This document shows, piece after piece, positions 61,440 to 64,000 of a DNA stretch of 64,000 nt (its first letter is position 1; each line of letters begins with the position of its first letter). The notes below the pieces were generated by a model. That model worked only from the letters and a program-made list of their open reading frames with translations. It searched no databases and was not told the origin of the DNA. The DNA is taken from the NCBI RefSeq assembly GCF_900113325.1, contig NZ_FOOY01000009.1, positions 108,200 to 172,199 of the forward strand, in the 5' to 3' direction. The stretch comes from Sporolactobacillus nakayamae (lineage in GTDB: Bacteria; Bacillota; Bacilli; Bacillales; Sporolactobacillaceae). The position numbers were made by a program, and so were the translations under genes.

Positions 61440-62123
61440 ATGGAGTCCGGAATGAAGTATGTAAAGCAATGTATCGTTCTGTTCTTAGTATCCGTTATTT
61501 ATGTGATCTATTTTAGTCATTTTCTTAGTGCAGAGTCATTAACCGCTGCGCTCAACAGCATGCTCGCTGCAACCATTCTTTTTAGCGCTCTTTTTTTGTT
61601 ACTCAATTGCTTAACAATCTTTTTTTACCGGACATGGAAACAGTGGTGGAAATGGGTGCTTGTCTTGATTCTTTCCGCTCTCCCCTTTAGTCACTGGTTG
61701 TACCTCTATCCTTGGACTGCAGCTAAGACCTATCCTGTTTTTGTTCACTATTTAGCGGAGCAAGGTCAATCGACAGCAGACATCGCCAAATACAGAGCAT
61801 TTCCCAATCTGAAAATGGACGGTTATTATTACGAAGTGAAATTCAAAACGGACAAGAAGTATTTGTATGGATACTTGATTCAAAGAAGCGGTGTTTTCTT
61901 TGAGGTATCGAAGAACCGATCCTATGCAGATTATAAAGATGCGAAAATTCGAGAAGTGTTCAATGAACGAGAATACAGTCAATTAAAAAAGGATTCCTCA
62001 AATGAGTCGAAGAATTATAAAAAATGGACAAAGGAACCAGTGCCCGAAAGCATTCAGCGTCAAAAACGGCTAGAATCCAAACATCATCCGCTTGGTCTGT
62101 ATCAAATTAATGACATCAATTGA
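61440..62123 (+). CDS. Hypothetical membrane protein with C-terminal soluble domain
   Basis: A 227-residue protein with three predicted transmembrane helices (about 11-29, 37-60, 70-90) followed by a soluble, probably external domain. The segment FVHYLAEQGQSTADIAKYRAF followed by YYYEVKFKTDKKYLYGYLIQRSG faintly resembles DUF3139-type domains, but I cannot assign a family. The tail is highly charged. ATG 61440 follows GAGGGAA; ATG 61452 behind TGGAG is an equally good start. It may be co-transcribed with the small protein 28 bases downstream. Confidence 0.75.
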   Translation: MESGMKYVKQCIVLFLVSVIYVIYFSHFLSAESLTAALNSMLAATILFSALFLLLNCLTIFFYRTWKQWWKWVLVLILSALPFSHWLYLYPWTAAKTYPVFVHYLAEQGQSTADIAKYRAFPNLKMDGYYYEVKFKTDKKYLYGYLIQRSGVFFEVSKNRSYADYKDAKIREVFNEREYSQLKKDSSNESKNYKKWTKEPVPESIQRQKRLESKHHPLGLYQINDIN

Positions 62124-62150
62124 GCAAATAGGTAAAGGAGTGAATGCAGT

Positions 62151-62258
62151 ATGAGTAACTGGCTCATATATATCACCAATGTTATGCCTTGGATCATTAC
62201 AGGTTTCTTACTTTGCCTCGTGGCACTGATTGCTGCCATTTGTATGAAACTTTGGTAA
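62151..62258 (+). CDS. 35-residue single-pass membrane protein
   Basis: A short frame behind an excellent ribosome site (AAAGGAGTGAA at 62134-62144) encodes MSNWLIYITNV, then a strongly hydrophobic stretch (PWIITGFLLCLVALIAAI), then CMKLW. It is one transmembrane helix with Trp near both ends and little outside it. Such peptides include regulators of membrane proteins and type I toxins, but there is no sequence match I recognise. Its position between two membrane protein genes suggests a shared operon. Confidence 0.65.
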   Translation: MSNWLIYITNVMPWIITGFLLCLVALIAAICMKLW

Positions 62259-62353
62259 AGATGATTAGGATTTTTTTAGTGTGGTGAGTAGAACGAGAGG
62301 ATACACATGGACTTGCCTCTCATTTCAATAATCATGTTGGAAAGGATTTTTTT

Positions 62354-63061
62354 ATGAAAAATTATTTTGAAATGAAGAATATTAGAGTGATCGGTCTATT
62401 TTCTGTTGCGATTGCCTTGTTCTATTTAATTGTCATTTTAACTGAGGGATTTTATCGTTATACGATCATTGAATATCTGGCCACTTTGTTTAATCTCATT
62501 ATGTTCACGCTGATTTTTTTGTTCATTACAAGGAAAATAGTCATTCGCGGGATCAGTCAGATGCTGTTTTTCTTGGCGTTTCAACTGTACGCGTGGATTG
62601 CCTTTTTGCTGTTGCTGGGTATTGATGTACAGCAGTTATGGTTCGGGTTGTTTGATCATCAGTTTGAACGAAATTTTCTATCAATGATCAATGTGATTCC
62701 CTTTCGAACGCTTATTACACAATTTTCCGGGTTTCCATCAGTCAATATTGCGACGCATCAAATTATAGGGAATATTATTGTACTGGCTCCGTTCTGCTTT
62801 TTTCTGCTCTATTTTGGACGAATTACATTTAAAAGCGCGTTTCTCATCATTTTTCTCTATTCATTATCTATCGAAGTACTGCAATTCTTATCGGATCTGC
62901 TCTTTTTTCAGGCTCGCGCCATGGATATTGATGATGTGATTCTCAACACCGCCGGAGTTGCTTTGGGAATTTTAGCTTACGTGTTCTATCTTGGATTAGC
63001 TGCGCTCTGCCGTCGTTTTGTGCGGAAGGAGTCGCCAATTAAAGGAAATGAAGCTAATTGA
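62354..63061 (+). CDS. VanZ-family membrane protein
   Basis: A 235-residue polytopic protein with six predicted helices. The VanZ-like signature is in NVIPFRTLI, the helix THQIIGNIIVLAPFCFFLLYF and the C-terminal SIEVLQFLSDLLFFQARAMDIDDVILNTAGVALGILAY, with acidic DIDD. VanZ of enterococci gives low-level teicoplanin resistance, but most family members have unknown roles in the envelope. ATG 62354 follows GGAAAGG. No van or other resistance genes accompany it. Confidence 0.85.
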   Translation: MKNYFEMKNIRVIGLFSVAIALFYLIVILTEGFYRYTIIEYLATLFNLIMFTLIFLFITRKIVIRGISQMLFFLAFQLYAWIAFLLLLGIDVQQLWFGLFDHQFERNFLSMINVIPFRTLITQFSGFPSVNIATHQIIGNIIVLAPFCFFLLYFGRITFKSAFLIIFLYSLSIEVLQFLSDLLFFQARAMDIDDVILNTAGVALGILAYVFYLGLAALCRRFVRKESPIKGNEAN

Positions 63062-63077
63062 TTTGTGCAATGTTTGA

Positions 63078-63389
63078 ATGAAATATGGATCGGAGTGGGA
63101 TAACATCAACGCAACTCATCGAGCTTCACCTCATATAAAAAGCGCAATGCATCAATTGATTGATCACTCTATCGTTTCTGATGAAATGCGAAAAAGGACA
63201 CATGAGTACGCGTTTTACCATGAAAAAAATGATTTTCCGTTCGGTGCTTTAGCTGTGTTACACCATGACATTCTTAAAGGTGAAAACAAGTCGATTGATC
63301 AAATTGCAGTGGCGGTTGAACTGATCATTCTTTCTTTTGACCTATTAGATGACTGGCAGGATCGAGATAATTACGATATTATTTTTTGA
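63078..63389 (+). pseudogene. Truncated ComQ-like isoprenyl transferase
   Basis: The 103-residue frame resembles the N-terminal third of ComQ-type polyprenyl synthases, which modify the ComX pheromone: FPFGALAVLHHDILKGENKSIDQIAVAVELIILSFDLLDDWQDRDN matches the region up to the first aspartate-rich motif (DDWQD). Full ComQ has about 300 residues, so two thirds are missing. The sequence after the stop shows no continuation in any frame. There is no good ribosome site. No comX, comP or comA is present. I read it as a remnant, though a short functional product cannot be excluded. Confidence 0.65.
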
Positions 63390-63453
63390 AGTACAGAATG
63401 AGCTATGTACTGCATGCACTTGATAATCTTACGTGAGAAAGTAGGTTTCACAA

Positions 63454-63705
63454 ATGACAAAAAAAGTATTTTATGATTCAGTGAAAGTAGCTTTTTTTGG
63501 TTTATTAGTCTCAATCCTGGTTCTGGTGCTATTGAGTATTTATCAAAAAGAAATAATCTTTAATTCGCTATTTATACTAGGTTTAACGATTGGAAATTTT
63601 TGCTATGGGACCTTTTGCTTCAGTAAAGAAACTAAATTATTGTTGTGGTTAGTTGGTGCGGCAGTAATGTGGACTTTAGGAATATTCTGTTTGTTTGTTC
63701 AGTGA
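63454..63705 (+). CDS. Small hypothetical membrane protein
   Basis: An 83-residue protein with three predicted transmembrane helices: VAFFGLLVSILVLVLLSIY, FNSLFILGLTIGNFCYGTF and LLLWLVGAAVMWTLGIFCLF. The N terminus is basic. ATG 63454 has a weak ribosome site (GTAGG). I do not recognise the family. It lies between the ComQ remnant and an insertion sequence. Confidence 0.6.
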   Translation: MTKKVFYDSVKVAFFGLLVSILVLVLLSIYQKEIIFNSLFILGLTIGNFCYGTFCFSKETKLLLWLVGAAVMWTLGIFCLFVQ

Positions 63706-63814
63706 TCTTTGGTAGGTTATAAAATACTCAACTTTCGCAGAGTAAAAATCCGAAATAGCCCTTGATATAACGTGCTTTGTAGCCTATTCATTACACTCCT
63801 TGACAAAATAGAAA

Positions 63815-63874
63815 GACACCTCAATTTTTGGTATAGTGATTTTGACGAAATACACTACCAAAAAGAAGAGGTGC
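63815..63874. repeat. Imperfect inverted repeat at the insertion-sequence edge
   Basis: CACCTCAATTTTTGGTATAGTG (63817-63838) pairs imperfectly with CACTACCAAAAAGAAGAGGTG (63853-63873). The left arm contains TGGTATAGT, an extended -10. The structure precedes the transposase start by a few bases and may include the left end of the element, its promoter, or a stem that blocks read-through translation. Confidence 0.55.
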
Positions 63875-63881
63875 CCTCTAT

Positions 63882-64000
63882 ATGATAGCGAAAAAAGGTC
63901 AAAATAATCAACTGCCATCAGAAATAAAAGTGAATTTTAATGAGTTGAGGATTCTAAAACATTTACGTCAGGCAGGAATTCAAAAAGCCTTCGGCTTTTC
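63882..64000 (+). mobile_element. Insertion sequence, 5' part of an IS4-like DDE transposase gene (partial)
   Basis: The frame from ATG 63882 stays open to the right edge (39 codons) and reads LPSEIKVNFNELRILKHLRQ, then AGIQKAFGF. This resembles the N terminus of IS4-type DDE transposases found in Bacilli and Clostridia (VNFN..L..LR.AGI.K..GFS). The catalytic region is outside the window, so family assignment rests on this short segment. Confidence 0.65.

Noticed and set aside
62354..63061. Glycopeptide resistance locus because of the VanZ-family protein
   Set aside because: No vanH, vanA, vanX or vanS/vanR genes are present; VanZ-family proteins are widespread without resistance roles.

Overview
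This 64 kb window is chromosomal DNA from an endospore-forming member of the Bacillales (Firmicutes). The gene order follows the Bacillus subtilis ylaI-pyrE segment closely: ylaI, ylaN, ftsW, pyc, ctaA, ctaB, the ylb genes, rpmF, the dcw cell-wall and division cluster, spoIIGA-sigE-sigG, ylmC-ylmH, divIVA, ileS, lspA, rluD and the pyr operon. Sporulation genes (spoVD, spoVE, spoIIGA, sigE, sigG, gerR, ylbJ) show a spore former, and the DNPR motif of MurE indicates meso-diaminopimelate peptidoglycan. The missing cytochrome oxidase genes and altered dcw and pyr operons would fit a lineage such as Sporolactobacillaceae, but I cannot fix the genus from sequence alone. TTG start codons are unusually common (about twelve genes).

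Layout. 1-1.6 kb: an XRE regulator cut by the left edge, a hairpin-bounded non-coding segment, ylaI and ylaN. 1.7-8.7 kb: ftsW overlapping pyruvate carboxylase, then divergent ctaA and ctaB with no ctaCDEFG. 8.8-20.2 kb: a GNAT enzyme, two CAP-domain proteins, ylbD-ylbG, a structured RNA region upstream of rsmD, coaD, ylbJ, ylbL, tmcAL, ylbN-rpmF and gerR. 19.1-21.6 kb holds several dispersed intergenic repeats around mraZ. 20.9-37.7 kb: mraZ-rsmH-ftsL-pbpB-spoVD-murE-murF-mraY-murD-spoVE-divIB-ftsA-ftsZ; murG and murB are absent from their usual place between spoVE and divIB. 38-50.3 kb: the sigma-E/sigma-G locus, ylmC-H with sepF, divIVA, a T-box-controlled ileS, a TraR/DksA-like gene, lspA and rluD. 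50.4-59.7 kb: the pyr operon with two PyrR attenuators but no pyrP or pyrC.

How the genes work together. The dcw genes make lipid-linked peptidoglycan precursors (MurE, MurF, MraY, MurD), polymerise them at the septum or spore cortex (FtsW or SpoVE with PbpB or SpoVD) and assemble the divisome (FtsL, DivIB, FtsA, FtsZ, SepF, DivIVA). SpoIIGA activates pro-sigma-E beside its own substrate gene. The pyr operon converts bicarbonate, glutamine and aspartate towards UMP and is controlled by PyrR-mediated attenuation.

The last 4.3 kb (59.7-64 kb) is accessory: a copy of a roughly 290-bp repeat also found near mraZ (about 88 percent identity over its 3' two thirds by manual alignment), an AraC-type regulator with an unusual C-terminal domain, small membrane proteins including a 35-residue one, a VanZ-family protein, a truncated ComQ-like prenyltransferase and the start of an insertion sequence. 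I found no clear novel multi-gene defence or biosynthetic system. The best candidates for new biology are the repeat families, the structured RNA upstream of rsmD, and the terminal small-membrane-protein/ComQ-remnant region.
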